Counted from the first letter of the stretch, positions 35,009 through 45,584 are shown. The stretch is DNA of 64,000 nt from Gloeobacter violaceus PCC 7421 (GCF_000011385.1 NC_005125.1:4278001-4342000); one strand, 5' to 3'. Translations and numbers: made by a program. The notes: generated from the letters alone by a model not told the origin.

Positions 35009-35250
35009 CAGACAGCGTGTTCCTGGTCAAGCTCTTCGAGCAAACCGTGCAAAGAATAATCGGTCAAACCGCTGCTCTCACCGTCTTGCAGAGCGCGGCG
35101 TAGAGCCGCAAACTTTATCTCATGCTCTTCGAGCAATCGCAGTCCGGCGCGGATCGCTTCACTGGCGGAGGCATAACGCCCGCTGTCGATCTGCCTGGCG
35201 ATAAACGCTTCAAAATGCTCCCCGAGGGTGACGCTCGTATTTTTTTGCAT
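35008..35250 (-). CDS. parD: ParD antitoxin
   Basis: Ribbon-helix-helix antitoxin, 80 residues: MQKNTSVTLGEHFEAFIARQ, then the classic IDSGRYASASEAIRAGLRLL. The acidic C-terminal tail should wrap the toxin. ATG 35250 is chosen at the conserved family start. The stop overlaps the parE ATG by one base, as in intact parDE modules. It presumably represses its own promoter. The 230 bp upstream, to rnz, shows no other gene. Confidence 0.92.
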   Translation of the reverse strand: MQKNTSVTLGEHFEAFIARQIDSGRYASASEAIRAGLRLLEEHEIKFAALRRALQDGESSGLTDYSLHGLLEELDQEHAV

Positions 35251-35510
35251 GGCCGAGTTTCCAGGACGCGATATCAACATATATTATATTTTGGTATTAC
35301 TCGGGTCAAAGTTCAACGGCAAAACCGCAGCGTCACCTGTGGGCATGCATCCGGTGAGTATAGAAGTGTTTTTGCCCGAAAGCGCCAAGCCGCCTTTTAA
35401 AGTCGAGATTACCCGCGCGGCCGGTTCTACCAAAGCGAGCCGTCCCGATCGCCAGGACGCGCCTGCCGTTCCGTAGCGGTACAGTCCCCCAAAATTGTTA
35501 CAACTGAGGG

Positions 35511-36464
35511 ATGTTGCTGACATTTTTGGGAACCAGCAGCGGCACACCCACCCGCTCGCGCAACGTCACGTCGATCGCTTTGCAGTTGCCGCAGCGCTCC
35601 AGCCTGTGGCTGTTTGACTGCGGCGAGGGCACCCAGCACCAGGTCTTGCGCACGCCTTTGCGCCTCAGCCAGCTGGAGAAAGTCTTCTTCACCCACCTGC
35701 ACGGGGATCACCTGTTCGGGTTGGTGGGGTTGCTTGCCAGCCGCGCTTTGGGCAGCGCCGGGACGACACCGGTGAAGCTCTATGGCCCACCGGGACTGCA
35801 GGAGTACGTGCGCGCCACCCTGCGCTATAGCGACACCCACATCAACTATCCAATCCACTTTCAGACCGTCGAGCCGGGTCTGGTGCTGAGCGAGGAGGGC
35901 TTTACGGTGCTTGCCAACGCCCTCAAGCACCGGATCTCGGCCTTCGGCTACAGCGTCATCGAACACGACCAGCCCGGCCGCTTCGACGCTGAGCGGGCCG
36001 CCCAGCTGGGTATTCCCTTTGGGCCACTGTACGGCCAGCTCAAGGCGGGCCGTACAGTGGCGCTTCCCGACGGCCGCACCGTGGACGGGCGCACCCTGGT
36101 CGGCCCCGAGCGCAAGGGCCGCAAGCTCACCTACTGCTCCGATACCATCTATACCCCCAGCGCCATCGAGCTGGCTTTGGGAGCCGACGTGCTCATCCAC
36201 GAAGCGACCTACTGCGAAGCGGATCTGAACCTGGCGGAGCGCGGCCTGCACTCGACGGCGGCGATGGCCGCCCGGGTCGCCCGCGAAGCAAAGGTGCGCC
36301 AGCTCATCCTCACCCACTTCAGCCCCCGCTACGAGGCGGGTCTTGCCGCCCTGCGCACCGAGGCGGAGGCGATTTTCCCGAACGTGCGGATGGCCGAAGA
36401 TTTCTGGCGCTATGAGATCAAAGCGGTCGAAGCGCAGTTGCCGAAAGCCCTGGTGGAGCAGTAG
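35511..36464 (+). CDS. rnz: ribonuclease Z
   Basis: Metallo-beta-lactamase-fold endonuclease, 317 residues, that removes tRNA 3' trailers. It has [11 protein letters not shown] at the N-terminus, zinc motif THLHGDH with H62, H64, D66 and H67, the further ligands in ALKHR, CSDT and LTHFSPRY, and the tRNase Z-specific exosite segment [12 protein letters not shown]. Length equals the short (bacterial) form. Encoded singly. Confidence 0.96.
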
Positions 36465-36836
36465 GCTCGGCCTGCGCTTCGTGCCGATATCCGGACCCGT
36501 TGCCTTGGGATTTCAGAAACTCGAACCTGCAGGTCGTCGGCTGACTGGCACCAACGGTATGGGGTTCTGCCAGGAGTGGGACAGCGGTGAGCCGGGTGCA
36601 TAAATCTCAAGCGCCAGAACTAACAGGATTGTGACCCAGTAAAATCGCCGTCCGGTACGCCAACGGCTCTGCGGCAACTGGTTTGTACTTTTTGCTCTGT
36701 TGCCGGTGTTCACTGCTGGAACATCGCTAATTTGTTCTTTTAATTGCGGTCTGGGGCATCCCTTTGCTGCCGTCGATCGAGCTGACTGTCAATAGACTTA
36801 CCAACATCGAACTTATTGCCTTTAAGGAGTTGTACG
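36465..36836. other. 372 bp intergenic region
   Basis: No gene, tRNA or strong hairpin recognised. It is somewhat more AT-rich toward the right end (36640-36760), where the promoter of the large VCBS protein probably lies. AAGGAG ends eight bases before that gene's GTG. Confidence 0.5.
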
Positions 36837-39092
36837 GTGCTGCCTACATTTCGACTGCAATGGAAGAAGTTGCCCCTCGCTTCGATTTGCTGCTGTAGCG
36901 GTATTGCGGCTGCCCTGTTAACCGTAGGCTCCGCTGCCGCGGCGGCTGAGATTGCTTTTGTCGCGGCGCGCGAGCTGCCGCTTGCTGCGACACTTCAGGT
37001 CCAGAATGCCCTGGCGGTAGCAACGGCGGATTTCGACGGCGACGGAGACCCGGATCTGGCGGCGCTCAGCCGTGTGGGAGACGGCAACAGGCCCAATCGG
37101 GTGTCGGTGTTGCTCAACCGGTCCGGCGGTAATTTCTCGCCCGGTGGCAGTTACGAAGTTGGAACGGGCGATGCGGGCGCTCTGGTAACTGGCGATTTCG
37201 ACGGCAACGGAGACCCGGATCTGGCACTTACCAACCGCACGGACGGCACGGTTTCTGTGCTGCTCGGCAGGCGTGGGTCGCGTTTTGCTGTTCCCGTCAG
37301 TTTTGCCGCCGGGGAACAGCCCGTGGGGCTTGCGGTGGGCGACTTCAACGGCGACGGCCGCCAGGATCTGGCAGTTGCCAATCAGATCTCACCGGCAGGG
37401 ACTGTTTCGGTGTTGCCGGGAAGCGGTAACGGGAACTTCGGCTCCGCGCTCACCTTCGATTCCGGCGGCGATGCCGCCCGTTCGGTAGCTGCCGGGGATG
37501 TGGACGGCGACGGCGATCTAGATCTGGCGGTGGGCAATGTCGGCGGCGATTACTACGCTCCCGACACGGTCACGCTGCTCAAAAACAATGGAAACGGCAG
37601 TTTCGGAAACTCCATAACACTGACGGACACTTCCGTATTTGATCCAACCGCCCTGCAGTTTGGTGATATCGATAGCGACGGCGACCTGGATCTGGCGGTG
37701 CTCACAGAGCAGCTTCGGGTATACTCTTTCGGCTACGGCAGCGTTGGGGCGCAAACGCTGGTGAACAATGGTGTCGGCAACTTCGCACTCCAGGAATACT
37801 TCAACCTGGGCACCAGTCCCAACGCCGGTGGATTGGCTCTGGGTGATATCGACGGCGATGCAGATTTGGACATTGCGGCCTTCAACAGCCGCGACGGAGC
37901 AGTGGCACTGCGCCGCAACGACGGCAGCGGTCGGTTCGGCGAGCTGGCCCGCTTCGCCTCGGGCAACGGCAGTGGAATTTTGCTGGCAGATATCGATCTT
38001 GACGGCGATACCGACGTGGTGACCGGCGGCAGCAACGCTCTCAGGCTGTTGGCGAACGATGGACAGGGTGAGCTGCAGGCGGCGCCCATTTTCGGCTTCA
38101 ACGCCGAAACTTTCAGAGACGCGCGTTCCGGAATAATCGAGCTGGGTGACCTCGACGGGGATGGGGATCTCGATGTGCTGTTTGGCTATCCCTATTACTC
38201 GGGGGCGATTTCTCTAAATCGCGGCGACGGTACTTTTGTGGGCGGACCGTCCGGCCCGAGCGTTTTTCGGATCACGACCCTCGCCCTAGGAGATATCGAT
38301 GGAGATGGCGATCTGGATCTGCAGGACGCCAGCAGTTACTACGAAAGCGTGAATCTGCGCAAAAATAACGGCGATGCCACCTTCGCGGATGTCGGCGTAC
38401 TGGACACCCCCGGCATTCCGGGCGCCATCGCTCCAGCGGACCTGGACGGCGACGGCGACCTGGATCTGGCTGTATCCGGCGGTAGCTTTACCGCCGTGGC
38501 GCTCAACAATGGCGAAGGCAGTTTCGCAGCAGCCACCACGGTTAGTGGGATCGCCCTGAATTTCTTGCAAACCGGGGATTTCGATGGCGACGGCGACCTG
38601 GATCTAGTTGGGGTGAGCGGCTCGCAAGTCATCTCACTTATCAATAACGGCGACGGCACTTTCCCAACGAGCCGAGAAGCTGAAGTCGGAGGAAGTTCGG
38701 GCCGGTTCGCCATTCTCGACTTTGACGGCGACGGCGATCTCGATCTGGCGTTGCCCCAAGGAACGTCCCGGTCGTTCGCCCTGCTGCGCAACCGCAACGG
38801 TCGCTTTGAACTGTCCGGGCGGGTGCCGCTGAGCATTGCGCCGGCGGCGGCGGTGGCGACGGATTTTGATGGCGACGGCGACCCGGATCTGGCGGCGGTG
38901 GGCGGCGAGGTGGCCGTCACACTTCCCAATCTCGGCCGGGGGCGCTTCGGAGCGGAAAACAGATGGGTGGGCGGCAGCAGCATCCGGCAGATCTTGAGCG
39001 GCGATCTCGACGGCGACGCGGACGCGGATCTGGTCGTGGACAACCAGTTCGCGTTTGGCTTCGGGGTGCTCAAAAACATCTCCGGCCCATGA
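36837..39092 (+). CDS. large secreted FG-GAP/VCBS repeat protein
   Basis: Exported protein of 751 residues. The signal peptide ends near AAAAAEIAF after a Cys/Ala-rich core. About thirteen repeats of roughly 50 residues follow, each with a calcium-binding loop of the type DFDGDGDPDLA, DIDGDGDLDL or DLDGDGDLDLAV. Such repeats fold as integrin-like beta-propellers, probably two. There is no anchoring domain, so it may be released or bound to the surface through calcium. GTG 36837 is chosen because AAGGAG precedes it with good spacing; a TTG 21 bases upstream would overlap that site. Long DNA-level repetition makes it prone to recombination. Confidence 0.92.
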   Translation: MLPTFRLQWKKLPLASICCCSGIAAALLTVGSAAAAAEIAFVAARELPLAATLQVQNALAVATADFDGDGDPDLAALSRVGDGNRPNRVSVLLNRSGGNFSPGGSYEVGTGDAGALVTGDFDGNGDPDLALTNRTDGTVSVLLGRRGSRFAVPVSFAAGEQPVGLAVGDFNGDGRQDLAVANQISPAGTVSVLPGSGNGNFGSALTFDSGGDAARSVAAGDVDGDGDLDLAVGNVGGDYYAPDTVTLLKNNGNGSFGNSITLTDTSVFDPTALQFGDIDSDGDLDLAVLTEQLRVYSFGYGSVGAQTLVNNGVGNFALQEYFNLGTSPNAGGLALGDIDGDADLDIAAFNSRDGAVALRRNDGSGRFGELARFASGNGSGILLADIDLDGDTDVVTGGSNALRLLANDGQGELQAAPIFGFNAETFRDARSGIIELGDLDGDGDLDVLFGYPYYSGAISLNRGDGTFVGGPSGPSVFRITTLALGDIDGDGDLDLQDASSYYESVNLRKNNGDATFADVGVLDTPGIPGAIAPADLDGDGDLDLAVSGGSFTAVALNNGEGSFAAATTVSGIALNFLQTGDFDGDGDLDLVGVSGSQVISLINNGDGTFPTSREAEVGGSSGRFAILDFDGDGDLDLALPQGTSRSFALLRNRNGRFELSGRVPLSIAPAAAVATDFDGDGDPDLAAVGGEVAVTLPNLGRGRFGAENRWVGGSSIRQILSGDLDGDADADLVVDNQFAFGFGVLKNISGP

Positions 39093-39285
39093 GCGCAAGC
39101 CAATCTCAAGCGACCGAGTCTGCCAGGGGTCCAGGGAAATTGCCGCAAGCCGGGGCATTCGACCCGAAAGCGACAGTCCAGACATTTTTGTGCGCGAACG
39201 GCAGGTTGGCAAGCCCCTGACCGCCTTCCACAGTAGCGCCCTGGAGGCGGGCTACAATGGCGCCAGTGCGACGGAGGGCCTGCCT

Positions 39286-40047
39286 ATGTACCAGCCGCAA
39301 GTGTCGGCGGACGTTATTTGGCCGCCCACCGACCTGTGGAGCGACGAGCCGCCGATGGAATCCGATTGGCACCGCAAGCAGATGCAACTGCTCATCGACG
39401 CGCTCGAAGGCCACTGGTGCGACCGGCAGGACTTTTATTGCTCCGGCAACCTGACGATCTACTACAGCCTCACCCAGCGCAAGTCCGAGGATTTTCGGGG
39501 GCCGGACTTTTTCGTGGTGCTCGGTTGCGAACGTCGGGAGCGGCGCAGCTGGACGGTGTGGGAAGAAGGCGGCCGACTGCCCAATGTGATTGCAGAAATC
39601 TTGTCGGACTCGACCGCGGAGGTCGATCGGGGGCTCAAAAAACAGATTTACCAGGACGTGCTGCGGGTGCCGGAGTATTTTTGGTTCGACCCGCAGAGTG
39701 GCGAGCTGTGCGGTTTTCACCTGGTCGAAGGCCGGTACGTGCCGCTGGAGGTGGACGAGCAGGGTCGGCTGTGGAGCGCGCAGCTGGGGTTGTACTTCGG
39801 GGTGTACGAGGGTCGTTTGCGGCTCGTCACCGGCGAAGGGGAGGTGATCCCGACCCCGACGGAACGGGCGCAGCAGGAGCGAGAGCGCGCCGAGCAGGAG
39901 CGAGAGCGTGCCGAAGTGGCCGAGCGACAAGCACAGAGCGAAAGCTTACGCGCCGAGCAAGAAAGGCAGCGCGCCGAGCAGGCTGAAGCGCAAGCGCAAC
40001 GCCTGGCAGAGCGCTTGCGCTCTCTGGGTGTCGATCCGCAGACCTGA
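39286..40047 (+). CDS. Uma2-family protein with coiled-coil tail
   Basis: PD-(D/E)XK-fold protein of the cyanobacterial Uma2/DUF820 type, 253 residues. The nuclease-like core covers residues 10-185 (EDFRGPDFFVVLGC; LPNVIAEILSDSTAEVDRGL; KKQIYQDVLRVPEYFWFDPQ). The last ~65 residues are an extreme Gln/Glu/Arg/Ala coiled coil of repeating QERERAE units, common in this subfamily. ATG 39286 follows a TACAAT box at 39253-39258; longer frames upstream overlap the VCBS gene. Function in the cell unknown. Confidence 0.88.
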   Translation: MYQPQVSADVIWPPTDLWSDEPPMESDWHRKQMQLLIDALEGHWCDRQDFYCSGNLTIYYSLTQRKSEDFRGPDFFVVLGCERRERRSWTVWEEGGRLPNVIAEILSDSTAEVDRGLKKQIYQDVLRVPEYFWFDPQSGELCGFHLVEGRYVPLEVDEQGRLWSAQLGLYFGVYEGRLRLVTGEGEVIPTPTERAQQERERAEQERERAEVAERQAQSESLRAEQERQRAEQAEAQAQRLAERLRSLGVDPQT

Positions 40048-40066
40048 ACGGCCCCTGGCACCTGCC

Positions 40067-41107
40067 CTACGCAGCCGAATCGCGCGCGGCACCGCCCGAG
40101 GAAACCTCCTCCAGCAGAAAACAGGCGGCCTGATGGCCACCGCCCGTATCGACGAGGGGCGGCTCCTCGGCGCGGCAGCGCTCCTGGGCGTAGGGGCAGC
40201 GGGTGTGGAAGCGGCAGCCGACGGGCGGGTTGATCGGGCTGGGCACATCGCCTGTGAGCACAATGCGCCGACGGGTTTTCTCGACGGCCGGATCGGGAAC
40301 GGGCACAGCCGAGATGAGCGCCTGGGTGTAGGGGTGCAAAGGGCGGCGGTAGATTTCGCGGCTGTCGGCCACCTCCACCAGCTTGCCCAGGTACATCACC
40401 GCCACCCGATCGCTGATGTGGCGCACCGCCCGCAGGTCGTGGGAAATAAACAGGGTCGTCAGGCCAAAGTCGCGGCGCAACTGGCTCAGCAAATTGAGAA
40501 TTTGTGCCTGGATGGAGACGTCCAGGGCGGCGATGGGTTCGTCCGCCACGATAAATTCCGGTCCCACCGCCAGGGCGCGGGCGATGCCGATGCGCTGGCG
40601 CTGACCGCCCGAAAATTCGTGGGGATAACGCTTGACAAAAGCGGGGTTGAGACCAACGGTGCGCATCAATTCCTGCACCCGCCGCCGGAGCGCTTCGCCG
40701 CGCAGGGGCTCGAAGATCTCGATGGGTTCGGCGATGATGTCCCCCACGGTCATGCGCGGGTTGAGCGAGGCGTAGGGATCTTGAAAGACCATCTGCATCC
40801 GGCGGCGCATTTGCTGCAGCTGGCGGGCATTCAAGCCGGTCAGCTCGGTGCCTTTAAAGAAAATGCGGCCCGCCGTGGGGCGCACCAGTTGCAAGATGGC
40901 CCGGCCGAGGGTCGATTTGCCGCACCCGGATTCGCCCACCAGACCCAGCGTCTCCCCCGGCTGGATGTCGAGCGTCACGCCGTCGATCGCCTTGACCACC
41001 CGCGCGGGGGGGCGGCCCAACAGCCGCCCCAGGGAGCCCACCGAATCCAGGGGAAAGTGGACTTTCACATCGCGCACGGCAATCAGCGAAGAGACGTTTT
41101 CAGGCAC
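40067..41107 (-). CDS. oppF: oligopeptide ABC transporter ATPase, OppF-type
   Basis: Second ATPase of the peptide importer, 346 residues. It has Walker [11 protein letters not shown]-loop [14 protein letters not shown], signature [15 protein letters not shown], Walker [14 protein letters not shown] and the C-terminal oligopeptide-transporter extension with [14 protein letters not shown] (iron-sulfur or zinc cysteines). GTG 41107 overlaps the end of oppD by eight bases, indicating translational coupling. It is the last gene of the cphB-opp operon. Confidence 0.92.
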   Translation of the reverse strand: MPENVSSLIAVRDVKVHFPLDSVGSLGRLLGRPPARVVKAIDGVTLDIQPGETLGLVGESGCGKSTLGRAILQLVRPTAGRIFFKGTELTGLNARQLQQMRRRMQMVFQDPYASLNPRMTVGDIIAEPIEIFEPLRGEALRRRVQELMRTVGLNPAFVKRYPHEFSGGQRQRIGIARALAVGPEFIVADEPIAALDVSIQAQILNLLSQLRRDFGLTTLFISHDLRAVRHISDRVAVMYLGKLVEVADSREIYRRPLHPYTQALISAVPVPDPAVEKTRRRIVLTGDVPSPINPPVGCRFHTRCPYAQERCRAEEPPLVDTGGGHQAACFLLEEVSSGGAARDSAA

Positions 41108-42083
41108 GGGTCTCACTCCGAACGTTGAGCCAGCAGGCGGAGCGGTGAGTCGCTCCCACCGCCACCGTTTCGGGGGGTTGGGCGCACAGCTCGGCGGCGT
41201 GGGGGCAGCGGGGGGCAAAGGCGCACCCCGGCGGCAGGCAGGTCATGTCGGGGGGCAGGCCGGGAATCTGATACAACTCGGCGACCTCCTGCAAAGGATC
41301 CGGCATCGAACGCAAAAGCCCCTGGGTGTAAGGGTGGGCGGGCCGGGCAAAAAGGCTGTCCGTCGGGGCGGATTCGACGATTTTGCCCGCGTACATCACC
41401 GCCACCCGGTCGGCCATGCCCGCCACCACACCCAGGTCGTGGGTGATCAAGATCACGGCGGTCCCGAGGCGATTGCGCAGGTCTTTGATCAATTCCAGAA
41501 TCTGCGCCTGGATGGTGACATCCAGGGCGGTGGTCGGTTCGTCGGCAATCAGCAGCTGCGGGTCGCACGAAAGGGCCATGGCGATCATCACCCGCTGGCG
41601 CATGCCGCCGGAAAACTGGTGGGGATAGTCGTCGATGCGCCGCGCAGCGTCGGGGATGCCCACCAGTTCGAGCATCTCGATGGCCCGCCTGCGGGCGGCG
41701 CGCCGGTCGAGCCCCAGGTGCAGCTCGGAAATTTCGGTCAGTTGCCGGGCGATGCGCAAAAACGGATTGAGCGAACTCATCGGATCTTGAAAGATCATCG
41801 CGATGCGCTTGCCGCGGATGGCGCGCATTTCTCGATCGCTCAGTCTGAGCAGGTCCTGGCCGTCAAAGAACACCTGACCGCCCTTGATGCGCCCGGGCGG
41901 CGTCGGGATGAGGCGCATGATCGATAGACTCGTCACCGATTTGCCGCTGCCCGATTCGCCCACGATCCCCAGCGTCTGCCCGGCTTCGAGATCAAAAGAC
42001 ACATCGTCGACTGACCTCACCTCGCCCTCGCGGGTAAAAAACGAGGTCTGCAGGTTGCGCACAGAAAGCAGCGGTCCAGCCAT
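41100..42083 (-). CDS. oppD: oligopeptide ABC transporter ATPase, OppD-type
   Basis: First ATPase of the importer, 327 residues: Walker [22 protein letters not shown], signature [15 protein letters not shown], Walker [14 protein letters not shown], and C-terminal [14 protein letters not shown]. Its ATG overlaps the oppC stop (ATGA) and its end overlaps oppF. Confidence 0.94.
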   Translation of the reverse strand: MAGPLLSVRNLQTSFFTREGEVRSVDDVSFDLEAGQTLGIVGESGSGKSVTSLSIMRLIPTPPGRIKGGQVFFDGQDLLRLSDREMRAIRGKRIAMIFQDPMSSLNPFLRIARQLTEISELHLGLDRRAARRRAIEMLELVGIPDAARRIDDYPHQFSGGMRQRVMIAMALSCDPQLLIADEPTTALDVTIQAQILELIKDLRNRLGTAVILITHDLGVVAGMADRVAVMYAGKIVESAPTDSLFARPAHPYTQGLLRSMPDPLQEVAELYQIPGLPPDMTCLPPGCAFAPRCPHAAELCAQPPETVAVGATHRSACWLNVRSETRA

Positions 42084-43003
42084 CAGTCGGCCCGCGATTG
42101 GGGATCGAGGGCATCGCGCAGGCCGTCGCCCAAAAAGTTGAGGCTAAAGAGCGTCACCGTCATCATCAACCCCGGAAAGATCAGGTGCCACGGATAGACC
42201 GAAATCGCCCCCACCCCCTCCTGCACCAGCGTCCCCCAACTGGAAAGAGGCGGCTGCACCCCAAGGCCCAGAAAGCTCAAGAACGCCTCGGTGAGCATGA
42301 CGCTCGGAATGGTCAATGTCGTATAAACGATCACCGGCCCTAGGGTGTTGGGCACGATGTGCCGGAAGATGATTTTGGGGGTGCTCACCCCGATGGCGCG
42401 GGCCGCTTCGACAAATTCGCGGTTTTTGATGGAGAGCACCTGGCCGCGCACGATCCGGGCCATGGTGAGCCAGGAAATCGCTCCCAGCATCGCAAAGAGG
42501 ACGATCAGGTCTTTGCTGAAAAACGCGAGCAGCACGATGATGAGAAAAATGTCCGGCAGCGAATAGAGAATATCGACAAAGCGCATCATCGCCTCGTCCA
42601 CCTTGCCGCCGAGGTAGCCCGAGATGGCGCCGTAGGTGACGCCAATCAATAAACTGACTACCGAGGCCACCACCGCCACCAACAGCGAAATCTGACCGCC
42701 GATGAGCGAGCGCACCAGGATGTCGCGGCCGAGTTGGTCGGTGCCGAACCAGTGGGCCGGGCTGGGCGCCTGGTAGACGGTTTCGGGATTGGTCTGGTCG
42801 TAGGTGTAGCCCCAGGTCATCGAGATGATCGCCGGACCGACCAGGACGGCTGCCAGGATGATCGCAAAGACGACGGCACTCGCCACTGCCAGTTTGTTCT
42901 TGACAAGCCGCCGCCGGGCGTCCTGCCAGAGGCTGGTGCCCCGGACCAGTTCGAAGGACTCAGGGGCGAGCGTAGCTGCGGTGGGTTCTACCGGGGTTTG
43001 CAT
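42083..43003 (-). CDS. oppC: oligopeptide ABC transporter permease, OppC-type
   Basis: Membrane permease of 306 residues with six hydrophobic segments. It has the N-terminal OppC-specific region (HWFGTDQLGRDILVRSLIGG) and the EAA-type coupling loop VEAARAIGVSTPKIIFRHIV. It starts five bases after oppB ends and overlaps oppD by four bases. Confidence 0.94.
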   Translation of the reverse strand: MQTPVEPTAATLAPESFELVRGTSLWQDARRRLVKNKLAVASAVVFAIILAAVLVGPAIISMTWGYTYDQTNPETVYQAPSPAHWFGTDQLGRDILVRSLIGGQISLLVAVVASVVSLLIGVTYGAISGYLGGKVDEAMMRFVDILYSLPDIFLIIVLLAFFSKDLIVLFAMLGAISWLTMARIVRGQVLSIKNREFVEAARAIGVSTPKIIFRHIVPNTLGPVIVYTTLTIPSVMLTEAFLSFLGLGVQPPLSSWGTLVQEGVGAISVYPWHLIFPGLMMTVTLFSLNFLGDGLRDALDPQSRAD

Positions 43004-43008
43004 GGGGA

Positions 43009-43929
43009 TTATTTATAGGCGATGCGTGGATCGATGAGGGCGTAGACGATATCGACCACCAGGTTGAGGACGATGAGCAAGGTGGCGACCACCAGCGTCA
43101 CTCCGACGACGATGAAGCTGTCGCGGGCGTTGGCGGCTTCGATAAAGAAGTTACCCAAGCCGGGGATCAAAAAAAGTTTTTCCACAACAATTGTGCCGCC
43201 CAGCAAAAAGGCGAGGGCCGGTCCCGAGTAGGAAACCACCGGCAGAATACTGCCCCGCAGGGCGTGGCGCAACAGCACGACGCTCTCGCGCAGGCCCTTG
43301 GCGCGGGCGGTGCGGATGTAGTCGGAGCGGAGCACTTCCACCAGACCGCTGCGGGTGAGGCGGGCGATGTAGGCGGTGTAGAGGGCACTGAGGGTGAGAG
43401 CGGGCAAAATCAGGTGCGAGAGATCCCCCCAGCGCGCCGGGGGCAGCCAGTAGAGCGTGAGGGAGAGCACAATGACCAGCAGCGGTCCGAGCACGAAGTT
43501 GGGAACCGATACCCCCAGCACCGCCGCGGCCATCGCCCCGTAGTCCACCCCGGAGTTCTGGCGCAATGCGGCGACGATCCCGGCCCCCATGCCCAGCACC
43601 AGGGCCGTCAGGTAGGCGGTTCCCCCCAGAATCATCGAGTTGGGAAGCCCCTGGGCGATCACGTCGCCCACGGTGCGATCGAGGTAGCGTGTCGAAGGAC
43701 CCAGATCAAAATGCAACACCACCCGCTGCATGTAGTTGAAGTACTGTTCGTGCAGAGGTTTATCCAGACCGTACTTGGCGTTGAGCTTTTCGATCACCGC
43801 GGGCGGGTAGGCGCGCTCCTCCATGAACGGACCGCCGGGAGCGAGCCGCACCAGAAAGAAGCTGATCGTGACCACGACAAGCAGCACGGGGATCGCAAAC
43901 AGTAGGCGTCGGAGAATAAAGTTCAGCAT
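43009..43929 (-). CDS. oppB: oligopeptide ABC transporter permease, OppB-type
   Basis: Permease of 306 residues beginning MLNFILRRLLFAIPVLLVVV, with the OppB signature RLAPGGPFM and coupling loop RTARAKGLRESVVLLRHAL. Six membrane segments are apparent. It follows oppA by 14 bp. Confidence 0.94.
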   Translation of the reverse strand: MLNFILRRLLFAIPVLLVVVTISFFLVRLAPGGPFMEERAYPPAVIEKLNAKYGLDKPLHEQYFNYMQRVVLHFDLGPSTRYLDRTVGDVIAQGLPNSMILGGTAYLTALVLGMGAGIVAALRQNSGVDYGAMAAAVLGVSVPNFVLGPLLVIVLSLTLYWLPPARWGDLSHLILPALTLSALYTAYIARLTRSGLVEVLRSDYIRTARAKGLRESVVLLRHALRGSILPVVSYSGPALAFLLGGTIVVEKLFLIPGLGNFFIEAANARDSFIVVGVTLVVATLLIVLNLVVDIVYALIDPRIAYK

Positions 43930-43943
43930 CGGCGGGTGGGTCG

Positions 43944-45584
43944 CTAGGGTTGGCGGGCAAGGCGGCGCTGGGGCCAGTCGCGGTCAATCGAAACGTACTT
44001 GAAGGGGTGCTGATCGAGCAAGTTGGGGTACCAGCCTGCCACCCAGGGCTTTTTCATATAAGCCAGGGCGTAGAAATACACGGGGATCACGGGCATCTGG
44101 TCAATCAGGTAGGCTTCGGCTTCTCGCAGCAGGCAGTTGCGCTTTTGTTCGTCCGGTTCGGCGTTCGCCTGGTTCATCAGGCGGGTGTACTTCGGGTCCA
44201 CCCAGCCGGGGTGGTTCTGGAGGGTATCGCGGGACAACAAGTCGAGATACGTGCTCGGGTCGATGTAATCGCCCACCCACGAGTCGCGGGCCACATCGAA
44301 GTCGCGCCGCTCGCGGCGGGCCTGGAAGGTCTGCCACTCTTCGTTTTGCAGATTGATGCGGATGCCCAATTGTTCCTTCCACATCCGCTGGGCGGCCTGG
44401 GCCACCGTGCGGTGGTTCTCCTGGGTGTTGTAGTAGAGCGTGAGGACCGGAAATCCTTTGCCGCCCGGATAGCCCGCCTCGGCAAGCAGACGGCGTGCCG
44501 TTTCGGGGTCGTAGCCGGGGCCGGGGGGCGGGACGTAGCCCGGTACGCCGGGGGGAACAAAGGTCGCGGCCGGTTTCTCGCCGCGCCCGACGAAGCGCTC
44601 GGCAATCGCTTTTTTGTCAAGAGCCAGATTGAGGGCGCGGCGCACCCGCACGTCCTTGAGCGGACCGCGCTTGACGTTGAGGCTGTAGTAGTAATTGGTG
44701 AATTGGGCTCCGCCTTGAAAGTCCCGGTAAGTGCGCAGTTTGCGGATGAACGGTGCCGGCAGATAGTTGCTGAAGACCACGTCGATCTCACCGGCGCGGT
44801 AGAGATTGGCGTTCTGAGACTCCTCCTGGGCGGGGATCAGCACCACTTTGTCGAGCCTGACTCGGCCGCTATCCCAGTAGAGGGGATTTTTCTTGAGCAC
44901 CACCTGGCTGTAGGGCACTGCCTCGGCGATCACAAATGGTCCGCTGCCGACAAAGTTTTTCGGGCGCGTCCAGAGATCGCCGTACTTTTCGATTGCGTGG
45001 CGCGGCAGGACAGTAAAGGCGTAGTGGGGCGTCATCTTGGCGAAAAAAGCCGTGGGCTTCTCCATCTCGACGCGCAGTGTGTACTCGTCCACGGCGCTCA
45101 CCCCGAGCTTTTCAGGCGGCAGCTTGCCTTCTGCCACCGCCTGGCCGTTTTTGACGTAGTACATAAAGCTCGCGTAGGGCGAGGCGGTGTCCGGGGTGGC
45201 GATCCGCCGCCAGGTCCAGACAAAGTCGCGGGCGGTAATCGGAGTGCCGTCGCTGAAGCGGCCGTCCTGTCGCAGGGTAAACGTCCAGACCCCGGCGCTC
45301 GCATCGGCCTGCCAGTGCCGTGCCATGGCCGGCCGCGGCGCCAGGGTGCGCGGATCGTAGCCGGTGAGGCCCTCGTGGACGTTGTCGAAGATGTGCGATT
45401 CGGGGATGCCGGAGGATTTGTGCGGATCGAACGAGCGCGGTTCGGCGCCGTTGCCCACCCGCAACACGTTATCGGTGGGGGGCACGAGCTTGCCGAAAAA
45501 CAGCGGCCCGGCGTCGGTGGAGGTGCAGCCGGCCAGGGCGAGTGCTGCGAGGACGAGCAGGAATTTAGAGCGTTTGGCGTTCAC
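43944..45584 (-). CDS. oppA: oligopeptide-binding lipoprotein, OppA-type
   Basis: Periplasmic substrate-binding lipoprotein, 546 residues. Signal peptide with lipobox LALAGC (lipidated C20), then the SBP family 5 fold: VGNGAEPRSFDPHKSSGIPE, LRQDGRFSDGTPITARDFVW and the C-terminal EAEAYLIDQMPVIPVYFY. It resembles E. coli OppA/MppA-type peptide binders in length and motifs. Its first 20 bases overlap the 3' end of cphB, tying peptide uptake to cyanophycin breakdown. Confidence 0.93.
   Translation of the reverse strand: MNAKRSKFLLVLAALALAGCTSTDAGPLFFGKLVPPTDNVLRVGNGAEPRSFDPHKSSGIPESHIFDNVHEGLTGYDPRTLAPRPAMARHWQADASAGVWTFTLRQDGRFSDGTPITARDFVWTWRRIATPDTASPYASFMYYVKNGQAVAEGKLPPEKLGVSAVDEYTLRVEMEKPTAFFAKMTPHYAFTVLPRHAIEKYGDLWTRPKNFVGSGPFVIAEAVPYSQVVLKKNPLYWDSGRVRLDKVVLIPAQEESQNANLYRAGEIDVVFSNYLPAPFIRKLRTYRDFQGGAQFTNYYYSLNVKRGPLKDVRVRRALNLALDKKAIAERFVGRGEKPAATFVPPGVPGYVPPPGPGYDPETARRLLAEAGYPGGKGFPVLTLYYNTQENHRTVAQAAQRMWKEQLGIRINLQNEEWQTFQARRERRDFDVARDSWVGDYIDPSTYLDLLSRDTLQNHPGWVDPKYTRLMNQANAEPDEQKRNCLLREAEAYLIDQMPVIPVYFYALAYMKKPWVAGWYPNLLDQHPFKYVSIDRDWPQRRLARQP

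Noticed and set aside
36465-36836. tRNA-like GGTTCGAG on the reverse strand
   Set aside because: No matching T-stem, acceptor stem or anticodon arm could be formed around it.
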